From: a virus
Reading direction: 5' to 3' (one strand)
Virus record (IMG/VR): IMGVR_UViG_3300021087_000074
Span: 1 to 24,607 of that record
DNA length: 24,607 nucleotides
Shown: positions 15,790-21,962 of the stretch, one piece after another
How positions within the stretch are numbered: position 1 is the stretch's first letter
Layout of the letters: each line of letters begins with the position of its first letter
Notes under the pieces: generated by a model
Told to the model about the DNA's origin: nothing
Seen by the model: the letters and a program-made list of their open reading frames with translations, nothing else
Databases searched by the model: none
Program-made: the position numbers and the translations under genes

Positions 15790-16562
15790 CAGTTGCCCTT
15801 ATACGCAAACTCTTGGAGTTCCTCGCGTCGTCCAAGCCAGTCCCATTCGATGGCATCTGATTGAGTTTGCCCAGAAGCTTGGTCCCAGACTTTGAGAGGG
15901 ACATTGCTGTCTCCATCATTAACCCAGATACCAACATCACGAGAAGTTTCTACTCCGATGTGTTCCAAAGCATCCTTACTGATCGAGAAGTTAGGAAAGT
16001 TCTTTCCATTCTTCGTTACATCAGTAGATCCATCAGCGTGTTCCTTGACTTCGTACACCTTAAGTGTGCCTCCGTCGTTGGTGTCCCACTGATTCGGATG
16101 GAATGCCATCAAGTTGAAAGCAGCCTGCCGTTCGTCGGCACCTTTACCAGAGCAGAACTCTGTGCGCTTATAGGTACGCCCACTCATCTTCCCACCTGCA
16201 GGCGCAGCCTGCGGAGGAACAGGAGTAGCAGCTACTGAAGTTGCCGTCGGTCCTGCTGGAGCAGCGACACTTGCAGTCGCTTGCGGGGCGGGGCCTGCTT
16301 GACTATTTGAAGCCCTGGAAACGCCGCTTTTTAAGCGACGCATCACAACGCCGTCAGGAGAAAGATCTATCTCTTGACCTGCTTGTTTCAGCACCTCACT
16401 TTTCACTTGTTCAAACATGGAAGTTGCTTCAGCAATGATGCCGTCATCCCCCATTGATTCAGGAACACTCCTCTCTATTGAGAGCGAGTAGTCCGCTGTT
16501 TCGTATGGAGCTTCACTCACTTTTTGAGTGAAACTAACTGTCACTTTTGCTGTGTCAGTCAT
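15789..16562 (-). CDS. Unknown replication-operon protein, possible ssDNA-binding factor
   Basis: 257 residues from ATG 16562, chosen for AGGGAGAAAGGT just upstream; reading further 5' would add 39 residues that overlap the nuclease gene. Residues 1-65 are beta/alpha with a KVTVSFTQKV strand and a conserved-looking SLSIERSVPE. Residues about 85-120 are an Ala/Pro/Thr linker (APAGPTATSVAATPVPPQ). The C-terminal 140 residues contain several aromatic-rich strands (NLMAFHPNQWDT, LKVYEVK, VPLKVWDQASGQ). It lies between a RecB-like nuclease and the helicase, where phages often carry an ssDNA-binding or recombination protein. No such domain is recognised directly. Confidence 0.6.
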   Translation of the reverse strand: MTDTAKVTVSFTQKVSEAPYETADYSLSIERSVPESMGDDGIIAEATSMFEQVKSEVLKQAGQEIDLSPDGVVMRRLKSGVSRASNSQAGPAPQATASVAAPAGPTATSVAATPVPPQAAPAGGKMSGRTYKRTEFCSGKGADERQAAFNLMAFHPNQWDTNDGGTLKVYEVKEHADGSTDVTKNGKNFPNFSISKDALEHIGVETSRDVGIWVNDGDSNVPLKVWDQASGQTQSDAIEWDWLGRREELQEFAYKGN

Positions 16563-16576
16563 GTTTACCTTTCTCC

Positions 16577-17344
16577 CTACCAGGGATTTTCTCCGAGGTG
16601 TTTCCCTCGGCATTCGCCTGCCTGCCAGACAGGACACCAGTTCGGAGAGCAATGCCAACCTGACCAATTTTGCGGCCATGTCTTAGCATCCGACATAATC
16701 GTCGGAACCATCGACCAGCAAAGCTCAACGAATGCGTTCTTATGTTCTTCGGTACGTTCAATCTCGATTACCTGAAGAGTTCCATCAACCATCACTCCAA
16801 GATTGAAGTCGGTTGCCTCCAAAGCCCAACAGTAAGCATGAGATTGTATATCCCAACGCTTGTACTCCCAAGCCAGATACTCCCTACTGGGATTCTTCCA
16901 ATCCCAAATGACACCTGACTTATCGATCCAGTCCACCGTACCTGTTAGGACTAAACGAACGTTGTCTCTCCTACCGATCTCTTTCTCAAAGGGAGTCTCC
17001 ACTCCCACTGGATCAAGTTCAGGGAACAACTCTTCATACCAGCATGTCAAGTTAGCTCGAACCGTGTCAACCAAGGGTTCGTAGTGGTGACGCCACACCT
17101 CAACAGCCGACGAGTAACTCACAATAAATTCTTCTGCGACCTCAATAATTTCTGATAGCTGTGGGCGGGGCATCCCCGCCATCATCAGCCGACCTGCGTA
17201 CTCGATTGCCCCATGTACAGCGTTGCCTCTCAAAAAGTCTGATGACTCTTTCTGGGTGACAAGACCAAGCCTGTCTTGCCTTGCCTGCTCTGGGCATTTA
17301 AGAAATGTGTTAATCCAACTCTGTCGTAAACGTATCTCAATCAT
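16577..17344 (-). CDS. Cas4/RecB-like PD-(D/E)XK exonuclease with putative Fe-S cluster
   Basis: 255 residues. RecB-family landmarks: SWINTFLKCPEQ with C17, G..VHGA (H44), GTVDWID (D138), VIWDWKN (D148 and K150 as D-x-K) and QSHAYCW (Q167, Y171). Three C-terminal Cys, C232, C237 and C245, with C17 form the four-Cys pattern of Fe-S nucleases such as Cas4 and AddB. Family members are 5'-3' or 3'-5' DNA exonucleases that supply ssDNA for recombination. It heads the replication operon behind a hairpin leader, with AGGGAGA immediately ahead of ATG 17344. Its stop overlaps the ribosome-binding site of the next gene. No CRISPR array or Cas1/2 is nearby, so a phage recombination exonuclease is more likely than spacer acquisition. 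Confidence 0.85.
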   Translation of the reverse strand: MIEIRLRQSWINTFLKCPEQARQDRLGLVTQKESSDFLRGNAVHGAIEYAGRLMMAGMPRPQLSEIIEVAEEFIVSYSSAVEVWRHHYEPLVDTVRANLTCWYEELFPELDPVGVETPFEKEIGRRDNVRLVLTGTVDWIDKSGVIWDWKNPSREYLAWEYKRWDIQSHAYCWALEATDFNLGVMVDGTLQVIEIERTEEHKNAFVELCWSMVPTIMSDAKTWPQNWSGWHCSPNWCPVWQAGECRGKHLGENPW

Positions 17345-17347
17345 TTT

Positions 17348-17399
17348 TCTCCCTACTCGGTTGGGACCGCCCCGCAGGGAGATACAGGACGGCCCAACC
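17348..17399 (-). promoter_or_regulatory. Leader hairpin with anti-Shine-Dalgarno loop before the nuclease gene
   Basis: Read on the - strand, GGUUGGGCCGUCC (17399-17387) pairs with GGGCGG-U-CCCAACC (17372-17359), 13 pairs with one bulged U and one G-U. The 14-nt loop contains UCUCCCU (17382-17376), exactly complementary to the ribosome-binding site AGGGAGA (17354-17348) of the nuclease gene, 4 nt beyond the stem. The loop could therefore mask the start in a pseudoknot-like or alternative fold. The short 4-nt linker makes a full pseudoknot strained. The pairing is visible; regulation is inference. Confidence 0.5.
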
Positions 17400-17410
17400 T
17401 AAACCTTGAT

Positions 17411-17435
17411 GCAGAAATATATCGTATATTTCTGC
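17411..17435. promoter_or_regulatory. Palindrome family copy 2, ahead of replication operon
   Basis: Perfect 11-bp arms around a 3-nt centre: GCAGAAATATA-TCG-TATATTTCTGC. The 17-bp core is the family sequence in flipped orientation (centre TCG rather than CGA), and flanks GCA/TGC keep pairing. It ends 66 nt upstream of ATG 17344, between the terminator-like hairpin and the leader hairpin. Candidate operator, promoter element or RNA processing hairpin. Confidence 0.85.
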
Positions 17436-17453
17436 TCCCTCTAAACATTATGT

Positions 17454-17488
17454 AAATGGGGGGAACCCTTGGGGGGTTCCCCCCATTT
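17454..17488. terminator. Strong GC hairpin, terminator-like
   Basis: Perfect 15-bp stem: AAATGGGGGGAACCC (17454-17468), a 5-nt loop (17469-17473), then GGGTTCCCCCCATTT (17474-17488). The A-T ends make it look bidirectional, though the U-tract is only short. It lies 22 nt after the stop of the leftward HTH gene, so it probably ends the upstream early transcription unit before the replication operon begins. An attenuator role is also possible. Confidence 0.75.
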
Positions 17489-17509
17489 TAACATGGATAC
17501 AACCAGAGA

Positions 17510-17806
17510 TCAAACAGCGCTCTCTCCCAGAGGTGGTTCGATCTTGTGTAAACGTTCAAATTGCGCCCGTTCAACCATGTCATGTGCTCTCTGCCGAGAC
17601 AACCCGATGCTACGTCCAACTCGTGCTTGGTTTCCCTCTGCTTGTACAGCGTCCAGCAATGCGTGCCTACGCATGTAGCTGGTTAGCTTCAACTTCTCTC
17701 GTAACTGGCGGTCAAAATCGTTTAGTCGTTCCAAAGCCGCCAGTGGTTCATATGAATCGACACATTCAGTTAGCGTCCTGTGTAGCTGAGTTAGGTACAG
17801 GGCCAT
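17510..17806 (-). CDS. Small HTH protein
   Basis: 98 residues from ATG 17806, which overlaps the previous stop as TAATG and has AAGGAG 11 nt upstream; a GTG 12 nt earlier would abut the ribosome-binding site and is less likely. Residues about 47-82 form a helix-turn-helix (RRHALLDAVQAEGNQARVGR, then SIGLSRQRAHDMV) with an Arg/Gln-rich recognition helix. The first 45 residues are helical and may dimerise. It is last in its early transcription unit, just before a strong terminator-like hairpin. A DNA-binding regulator, possibly of the palindrome family or adjacent promoters; which site it binds cannot be told. Confidence 0.65.
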   Translation of the reverse strand: MALYLTQLHRTLTECVDSYEPLAALERLNDFDRQLREKLKLTSYMRRHALLDAVQAEGNQARVGRSIGLSRQRAHDMVERAQFERLHKIEPPLGESAV

Positions 17807-17988
17807 TATTCGCAACACTCCTTCTCTTCTTCGTTACTTGTCCAGGTCTGAGCGGCTTGCTCAGCTTCGGCTCTTGTCTTAAAGAACTCTCTGTACTGGC
17901 CGTCTTGCAACACGACGTATCCAGATGTGCGTAAGCCCGCTCCCAATGGGACAACAGTCCCTTTGATCTCGTATTTAGATGGATTCAT
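17806..17988 (-). CDS. Small conserved-looking protein, unknown
   Basis: 60 residues from ATG 17988, which overlaps the preceding gene's end by 14 nt, the same register as the two upstream junctions here. Starts at 18045 (ATG) or 18066 (GTG) would extend 19 or 26 residues but overlap the neighbour by 70 nt or more. Sequence: a compact beta/alpha unit (KYEIKGTVVPLGAGLRTSGY, then EFFKTRAEAEQAAQTW) resembling small phage proteins with an amphipathic helix, and an acidic end with CC. Its stop is coupled to the next start (TAATG). No function assigned. Confidence 0.55.
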   Translation of the reverse strand: MNPSKYEIKGTVVPLGAGLRTSGYVVLQDGQYREFFKTRAEAEQAAQTWTSNEEEKECCE

Positions 17989-18205
17989 GTTGGGCTCTAG
18001 CTTCCAGAATTTGTTCTCGGGTATAAGCGTCTTGTAGCGGCGCATGCTTTTGTCTTCTTGGTCCACGTTTCTTCTCTGTTTTCTCCTTGTTGTATTGGTT
18101 CCAGGCGGAACGACATCCTAGACATCTGCATCCGTTCCCATAACAGGAAGCGGAAGGTTTCCCTTTGCAGTTGTATCCAGGTCGTCTTGTTCTATTGGTC
18201 GCCAT
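17975..18205 (-). CDS. Small CxCxxC zinc protein 1
   Basis: 76 residues; ATG 18205 follows GAGGGA by 6 nt and overlaps the previous stop by 14 nt. Cysteines C13, C21, C26, C28 and C31 form YNCKG...SCYGNGCRCLGCRSAWNQYN, a CxCxxC motif followed by an aromatic Asn/Tyr helix. A basic region follows (KEKTEKKRGPRRQKHAP). The motif is shared with the protein at 18404-18619, so the two are paralogues, and it is typical of short phage proteins with a (H)G...GC.C..C...W..YN signature. Probably a metal-stabilised nucleic-acid binding protein; partner unknown. Confidence 0.65.
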   Translation of the reverse strand: MATNRTRRPGYNCKGKPSASCYGNGCRCLGCRSAWNQYNKEKTEKKRGPRRQKHAPLQDAYTREQILEARAQHESI

Positions 18206-18401
18206 CAGTATCCCTCAGGGGTATGACATCGGCATCTTGGCCTATGTCTTCAACAGCTACAGACTGCATGAATATGCCGATAGTTTCTTCTAGTTTGTCT
18301 GCCCGAGTGAGCAGTCCAACTGCGAGCTTTCGGTCATCATGTATCTGATCCTGCATTTGATCGAATATTTGGATGAGTATGTCGTCATTCACATTTTCCA
18401 T
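18192..18401 (-). CDS. Small acidic helical protein
   Basis: 69 residues, ATG 18401, with GAGAAGGA upstream. Strongly acidic and helical: DDILIQIFDQMQDQIHDDRK followed by a Leu-rich segment (LAVGLLTRADKLEETIG), compatible with a coiled coil or dimer. No cysteines and no recognised domain. Sits between two paralogous zinc proteins, separated by 2 nt from the upstream gene and overlapping the downstream one by 14 nt. Could be a partner or antagonist of them; that is inference from position only. Confidence 0.55.
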   Translation of the reverse strand: MENVNDDILIQIFDQMQDQIHDDRKLAVGLLTRADKLEETIGIFMQSVAVEDIGQDADVIPLRDTDGDQ

Positions 18402-18403
18402 AT

Positions 18404-18619
18404 TTATGTCCTTCTCCCGTTGTGGTTTACTTGTGATCTTTTTGTGGTCTGTCTTATAACTTCCCCTTTGTGCTTAATGCCCGCAAGTTCGTTCCAAGCA
18501 AGCCAGCGGTCGGTGCATTTACTGCAACGGCATTTCCCTAATGCGTAGGTAGCTATGTACCCATGTTTAGTGAAGTCGCTTGAGGTCCAACGAGTTGTGA
18601 AGCTGTCGTTGTAACTCAT
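18404..18619 (-). CDS. Small CxCxxC zinc protein 2
   Basis: 71 residues. ATG 18619 has a perfect GGAGGA ribosome-binding site inside the 3' end of the upstream HNH gene, overlapping it by 53 nt. KHGYIATYALGKCRCSKCTDRWLAWNE (H19, C30, C32, C35) is the same HG...C.C..C...W..WN signature as in the protein at 17975-18205. The basic C-terminus (KRSQVNHNGRRT) suggests nucleic-acid contact. Three Cys plus one His are enough for one zinc. Similar short proteins are common in actinobacteriophages; their role is unknown. Confidence 0.65.
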   Translation of the reverse strand: MSYNDSFTTRWTSSDFTKHGYIATYALGKCRCSKCTDRWLAWNELAGIKHKGEVIRQTTKRSQVNHNGRRT

Positions 18620-19208
18620 GTTTGTCCTCCTTTAATTGTTTGATTTCTTCATCTTTTCTACCCAGGACAACGGAATGCGTACTTGCTTCGAGATCGTTTG
18701 CTGCCATAGTTCTCTCCTGTAAATGCTTGATATTGCAGCATGCTGTTACGTGGCAAGTGTGATGTATGTGCATCCCCTCCCTAATAGAACCGTAATGGTA
18801 AACCCAGACCATACGATGTGTCAAGGCGTTGCGTCTTGTGCCAACTCGTTCAGCAACAACCTTGCTGTTGACCGCACCGTATCCACCCTCTTGGGTGAAG
18901 CCTTGCCAAAGGAAACAAACCGTCCCGTCATCACGAACAAAGTCACCAAACCTGATGTAACTAAACGCAGGATTCAGATACGTTTCGACCCGTTCCTCAA
19001 ACGTGAGCTTCGCCATGATCCGCATGGGAATGTCAGTTCGCGGCGATCCGTACTTCTCGAAGTTACGTTTATGTCCGTGACATAAGGCAATGATTCCATC
19101 TCTGGAACCAATGCCGTCGTAAGGGAAAGAGGTTCGACGTTCCCTTGGGCATTGTTGTCCGCCAGGAAGTATGGCCCAGCAAGCTGTTCTTCCTTTCCTA
19201 GGTTTCAT
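18567..19208 (-). CDS. HNH homing-type endonuclease
   Basis: 213 residues; start ATG 19208 overlaps the previous stop (ATGA). N-terminal zinc-like cysteines C10, C20, C43 with CHGH. An AP2/HNH_3-style segment GGYGAV..... then LTHRMVWVYHYGSI (129-142) precedes the His-Me finger HIHHTCHVTACCNIKHLQER (147-166) and ..AAN: catalytic H149/H150, N159 and H162. The C-terminus (DEEIKQLKEDKHELQRQLHN) is a coiled coil. Such enzymes nick DNA and are often selfish homing genes, but also help packaging or exclusion. It sits in an early cluster next to a second, different HNH gene. There is no sign of an intron around it. Confidence 0.85.
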   Translation of the reverse strand: MKPRKGRTACWAILPGGQQCPRERRTSFPYDGIGSRDGIIALCHGHKRNFEKYGSPRTDIPMRIMAKLTFEERVETYLNPAFSYIRFGDFVRDDGTVCFLWQGFTQEGGYGAVNSKVVAERVGTRRNALTHRMVWVYHYGSIREGMHIHHTCHVTACCNIKHLQERTMAANDLEASTHSVVLGRKDEEIKQLKEDKHELQRQLHNSLDLKRLH

Positions 19209-19819
19209 GCGACTATCCGATCCTTAGGTGGTGTCCATTCTTCGTGAAGCAACTTGTCACACTTGGATGAGTTGCATGAGAGACATGCAGGTACGAGGTT
19301 GTCCATCATGTGATCTCCTCCCTTGGAGAGCGGGATGACATGGTCGCCTATCGAAGTCTTCGCAGTGATGGGTGCATCACAGTAAGAGCAGGTGTTTGGA
19401 TCGAAGCCATGATGTAGCCAGTGGGCGTGTAGTTCTTTCATCGTGTGACCATCACATGGGGCGTTGGCTAGGAGTGCCCGTCGTCGCTGGTAATCCTCGT
19501 ATCTGGAAACTGATGCAGATTGACGGTACTTCTTGGCCGATGCCCTGACCTTCTCTGGGTTGGCCTTCTCCCATTCGGCAATGCGTACTCTCATTTTGTC
19601 ATACTTCTCTGGTGGCAGATTTTCCCTGTAAATCTTTTGTTTTTCTTTAATGAAATCCTTACGGTTGATGTAGTCCGTAGCACAATCGACTTTTCGACAC
19701 TCTTTGCATTTGGGACGTATGCCATTTGATGATGGGGACTTAGGCTTCTGACGGTGGTAATCCGAAAACGGTTTAACAATTCCACACCCAGAGCATTTCT
19801 TATATCTAATTGTTTCCAT
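19205..19819 (-). CDS. HNH endonuclease with N-terminal zinc finger
   Basis: 204 residues from ATG 19819, whose A closes the preceding TAA (TAATG) with GGGAGGT upstream; a longer frame to 19891 would overlap the lysozyme-like gene by 70 nt. C9, C12, C38 and C41 make a four-Cys finger (KKCSGCG...PKCKECRK) typical of phage HNH enzymes. Residues 55-120 are a charged helical linker. The nuclease core at 144-186 reads CSYCDAP...IGDHVIPLSKGG, then DNLVPACLSCNSSK, with paired zinc CxxC motifs, catalytic H160 and N174. Function: site-specific nick or double-strand cut, host or phage DNA. Clear assignment. Confidence 0.92.
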   Translation of the reverse strand: METIRYKKCSGCGIVKPFSDYHRQKPKSPSSNGIRPKCKECRKVDCATDYINRKDFIKEKQKIYRENLPPEKYDKMRVRIAEWEKANPEKVRASAKKYRQSASVSRYEDYQRRRALLANAPCDGHTMKELHAHWLHHGFDPNTCSYCDAPITAKTSIGDHVIPLSKGGDHMMDNLVPACLSCNSSKCDKLLHEEWTPPKDRIVA

Positions 19820-20154
19820 TACTTGTACCTCCCACAAGTCCATAAGGCCCACCCTCCACGGGTGTTCTCGTGTATGTAGTGCGCCATCCATGTTGACTGC
19901 ACCACTTCGTATCGTTTCGGCCAGTGCCTTTCAAACACATGGCCCCAATAATGTTCGTTTATTTGAAACAAGCCGTGATCTACCCCGTTATAGGCACGGG
20001 GATTGTGTAGCGACTCGCACCACGCCACCCCCAGTGCCCTCACGCAGTCGTCTACGAAGAATTCGCATACGATCTCAGGAATCTCAGGGTTAGGGGGCTC
20101 ATGGTTCACCGAAGCGAAGTCCAGTATTGCCCAGATAGCTAACCAAACATTCAT
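19819..20154 (-). CDS. Exported lysozyme-like / transglycosylase-fold protein
   Basis: 111 residues; ATG 20154 follows AAAGGGAGA. The N-terminus (MNVWLAIWAILDFASV) is a short hydrophobic signal or membrane anchor. Residues 40-110 look like a lysozyme/SLT fold: ALGVAWCESLHNPRAYNG with catalytic Glu47, HGLFQINEHYW (60-70), then STWMAHYIH and GGWALWTCG. The GLFQIN motif is characteristic of goose-type/SLT and Rpf-like muralytic domains. Expected reaction: cleavage of the MurNAc-GlcNAc glycan bond outside the cytoplasm. Unusual in that it is in the early leftward block, headed by a palindrome, not with the lysis genes. Candidate role: wall remodelling, superinfection interference or an exported enzyme. 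Confidence 0.75.
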   Translation of the reverse strand: MNVWLAIWAILDFASVNHEPPNPEIPEIVCEFFVDDCVRALGVAWCESLHNPRAYNGVDHGLFQINEHYWGHVFERHWPKRYEVVQSTWMAHYIHENTRGGWALWTCGRYK

Positions 20155-20172
20155 GCTGTCTCCCTTTGGCGG

Positions 20173-20197
20173 GCGGAAATATACGATATATTTCCGC
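20173..20197. promoter_or_regulatory. Palindrome family copy 3
   Basis: Perfect 11-bp arms, GCGGAAATATA-CGA-TATATTTCCGC; core identical to copies 1, 4 and 6 with flanks GCG/CGC. It ends 18 nt before the lysozyme-like gene start and its outer base is part of the stop codon of the upstream leftward gene (20197-20199). No convincing -35/-10 pair was found upstream of it. Confidence 0.85.
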
Positions 20198-20409
20198 TAC
20201 TCATTGAGTCCCTCAATCTCAGGATCTTCAACCAGCATGTCCAACTGATACTGGATAGCACGGTCAATAATCCCATCGAAGCTCGGAACCATCTCCAAAA
20301 AGTTTTCACCCCTCAGATACTGCTCCCTCAACTCATCCAAGATCAGGACAGTGAACAAAGCAAACGCATAAGCTGAGCGTTCTAGCTCTGTGTACTCAGA
20401 GTCACCCAT
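20197..20409 (-). CDS. Small helical acidic protein, unknown
   Basis: 70 residues from ATG 20409, which overlaps the previous stop by 8 nt (ATGGGTGA); an ATG-less extension to 20451 would lie mainly inside the neighbour. Mostly helical, with a hydrophobic stretch ERSAYAFALFTVLILDELRE (about 10-29) that may be buried or membrane-facing but is flanked by charges, and an acidic tail. No cysteines or recognised domain. Its stop codon forms the edge of palindrome copy 3. Conserved-type small phage protein of unknown function. Confidence 0.55.
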   Translation of the reverse strand: MGDSEYTELERSAYAFALFTVLILDELREQYLRGENFLEMVPSFDGIIDRAIQYQLDMLVEDPEIEGLNE

Positions 20410-20599
20410 AATATGTCTCCGCTTCTGTCTCGATCCAGACACGGGCACCACATCGGTCAGGCTCTACAGGCTGAACGATGTAGCAAGGTCCATCCACATA
20501 CACCCTTCGATGATGTGTCGATCCCTTGTATGTGCGGTCAATGATGGCAGCTTCCCCTTTCTTGAGCTTCTGTTGGTGGACATGGATAACGTGCTTCAT
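20402..20599 (-). CDS. Small beta-rich protein, unknown
   Basis: 65 residues. ATG 20599 is preferred over the adjacent GTG 20602 because it overlaps the upstream TGA as TGATG; AAGGGAGAG lies just upstream. The sequence alternates short strands (AAIIDRTYKG, RRVYVDGPCYIVQPVE, GARVWIET) like a small SH3-type or OB-type barrel, with a His-rich N-terminus (KHVIHVHQQK) and two Cys. No family recognised. Coupled on both sides in the operon with the Gp88-like gene upstream. Confidence 0.55.
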   Translation of the reverse strand: MKHVIHVHQQKLKKGEAAIIDRTYKGSTHHRRVYVDGPCYIVQPVEPDRCGARVWIETEAETYYG

Positions 20600-21390
20600 C
20601 ACTCTCCCTTTCTATTGGTGGAAGCAAATCGGACATTGTTGCGACCGTAGATACACATGCCACACTCCACACATGCGCCACGACCAAACACCCCGTCGTC
20701 GTCCCAGACGACCATCGGAGTTTTACCTGTTAGCTCAGGACACTTAGGTCCTTTACGACGATGCGGAAACTTGGCAGCTAACTCTTCAGTCTCCTCCCAA
20801 GTGTCAGCACAGAACGCCAGCATCGGCTCGGACAGCAACGCTTTCTCTGTCCGAACCGCATCCAGCACGTTGTCCTTATCAACAGATAAGTACACGGCCA
20901 GATTGCTGACACCCATAAGCAGGGGGGCTGCTTTGAAGGTTCTTGTATACAACCAGAACTGAAACTCAGGGAAGTCTTCTGCTACTCGTTTGATCGCTTG
21001 AGCGAACGCAGCGGACGGGATGTCACCATCCCAGAAGTGCCTAAACACCCAGTCATCCTCAGGAATCTTCGCTCGCACATATTCGATAGAGCATTCGCTG
21101 AGCATGGCACTGAGCATGGCATGCAGTGTGTCTACATCGTTGAGATGAGGAGACACGACATCCCAGTTCTCTTGCACCAAGTTACGGACGCCTGGAAAGT
21201 TCTGAAGTGCCAACGCATAACACGCATCAGCGCACCATTCGGTGTGCCCAGGACAGGAGACAAGGGCGGGAAGCCCGAAAGTGTTCTTGACCTTCGGGGT
21301 CCCCTCGTTAATGCCGTTGCCTTTTTTCCTGACCAGAGGCGCAACTTTACGGTCACTACTTAAGCGTGGCAACCCTACGTTGACAATCAT
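20599..21390 (-). CDS. Gp88-like cysteine-rich phage protein
   Basis: 263 residues; ATG 21390 overlaps the previous stop (ATGA). NTFGLPALVSCPGHTEWCAD (36-55) followed by ACYA gives C46, C53 and C57; the C-terminus has CVECGMC (C240, C243, C246). This FGLPA..SCPG...C...CYA opening and closing Cys cluster are the signature of the mycobacteriophage Gp88 family (gene product 88). The six Cys suggest metal or Fe-S binding, but biochemical function is unknown. Between them are several strands with HFWDGDIPSA and WLYTRT motifs. It is in the early operon, next to small genes of unknown role. Confidence 0.8.
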   Translation of the reverse strand: MIVNVGLPRLSSDRKVAPLVRKKGNGINEGTPKVKNTFGLPALVSCPGHTEWCADACYALALQNFPGVRNLVQENWDVVSPHLNDVDTLHAMLSAMLSECSIEYVRAKIPEDDWVFRHFWDGDIPSAAFAQAIKRVAEDFPEFQFWLYTRTFKAAPLLMGVSNLAVYLSVDKDNVLDAVRTEKALLSEPMLAFCADTWEETEELAAKFPHRRKGPKCPELTGKTPMVVWDDDGVFGRGACVECGMCIYGRNNVRFASTNRKGE

Positions 21391-21875
21391 GATTCCAGTT
21401 GCCTCATCGTGTCAGACATGATCTCGAACATTGACTTAAAAGCACTGAGTACTTCGTCACATTTGCATGATCCTGCAGCAATGTCCCGTGGCCCTTCCAC
21501 ATACTCTTCGATCATGTGTTTGGCGGCATCAGCGAAAGCTTTGCCTATGCCACACCGAGACTCACTGCTTGTGATAACGAAGTCTCTTAAATGGTTTTCG
21601 ATTCGGGTGTCAATGATGTCGGGCAGGTCGTGAGTAACTACAAGCCCCCAGGACTCATAGCCCCTCATTACTTCTTTCTGGACAATCTCATCCCATTGCC
21701 TGAAGTTCCAGATGCCGTCACTGACAGTGTCACCCAGGTCGATGTTGTCTAGCCCTTCGCTTATCTGATCACCGAAATCGTGGTCGTCTACATAGTTCTC
21801 TACAACCCCTCCGATTTTCTCTTCGATGCAATCGAACAGTCCATCGTCATCTATTTCTACTGTAAATTCAGCCAT
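21387..21875 (-). CDS. Acidic early protein, unknown
   Basis: 162 residues from ATG 21875, chosen because ACAAGGGAGAAACC lies immediately upstream; a frame start at 21923 would run through the leader. The N-terminal 55 residues are very acidic (VENYVDDHDFGDQI, DNIDLGDTVSDG), the rest is helical with scattered Cys near the end (SRCGIG, SCKCDEV). No known domain. It is the first gene after palindrome copy 4. Acidity could hint at DNA mimicry or protein binding, but that is speculative. Its stop is coupled to the Gp88-like gene. Confidence 0.6.
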   Translation of the reverse strand: MAEFTVEIDDDGLFDCIEEKIGGVVENYVDDHDFGDQISEGLDNIDLGDTVSDGIWNFRQWDEIVQKEVMRGYESWGLVVTHDLPDIIDTRIENHLRDFVITSSESRCGIGKAFADAAKHMIEEYVEGPRDIAAGSCKCDEVLSAFKSMFEIMSDTMRQLES

Positions 21876-21923
21876 TGGTTTCTCCCTTGTTTGGCCGTGG
21901 ATGCGCTTGAGCACATCAGCCAA

Positions 21924-21950
21924 GCACGAAATATACGATATATTTCGTGC
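21924..21950. promoter_or_regulatory. Palindrome family copy 4 (longest stem)
   Basis: Perfect 12-bp arms around CGA: outer GCAC/GTGC enclosing GAAATATA-CGA-TATATTTC. The flank differs from all other copies yet stays complementary. It ends 48 nt before ATG 21875, between that gene and the DUF932 stop. The following leader contains ACAAGGGAGA. No clear sigma70 promoter is visible upstream of it. Confidence 0.88.
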
Positions 21951-21962
21951 CTGACGGGATGC

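Noticed and set aside
16577-17344. Cas4 as part of a phage CRISPR system
   Set aside because: The nuclease has Cas4-like motifs, but there is no repeat-spacer array, Cas1 or Cas2; recombination exonuclease in a replication operon explains it.
17411-17435. Palindromes as intrinsic terminators
   Set aside because: Most copies lack a following U-tract in the direction of transcription and sit in leaders after promoters; only the copy at 12605 has a T-run.
17806-18066. Longer 86-residue start for the small protein at 17806-17988
   Set aside because: GTG at 18066 or ATG at 18045 would overlap the zinc-protein gene by 70 nt or more; ATG 17988 gives the 14-nt overlap typical here.
18058-18348. Plus-strand frames through the small early genes
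   Set aside because: They oppose a continuous leftward operon with coupled starts, and their composition is non-protein-like.
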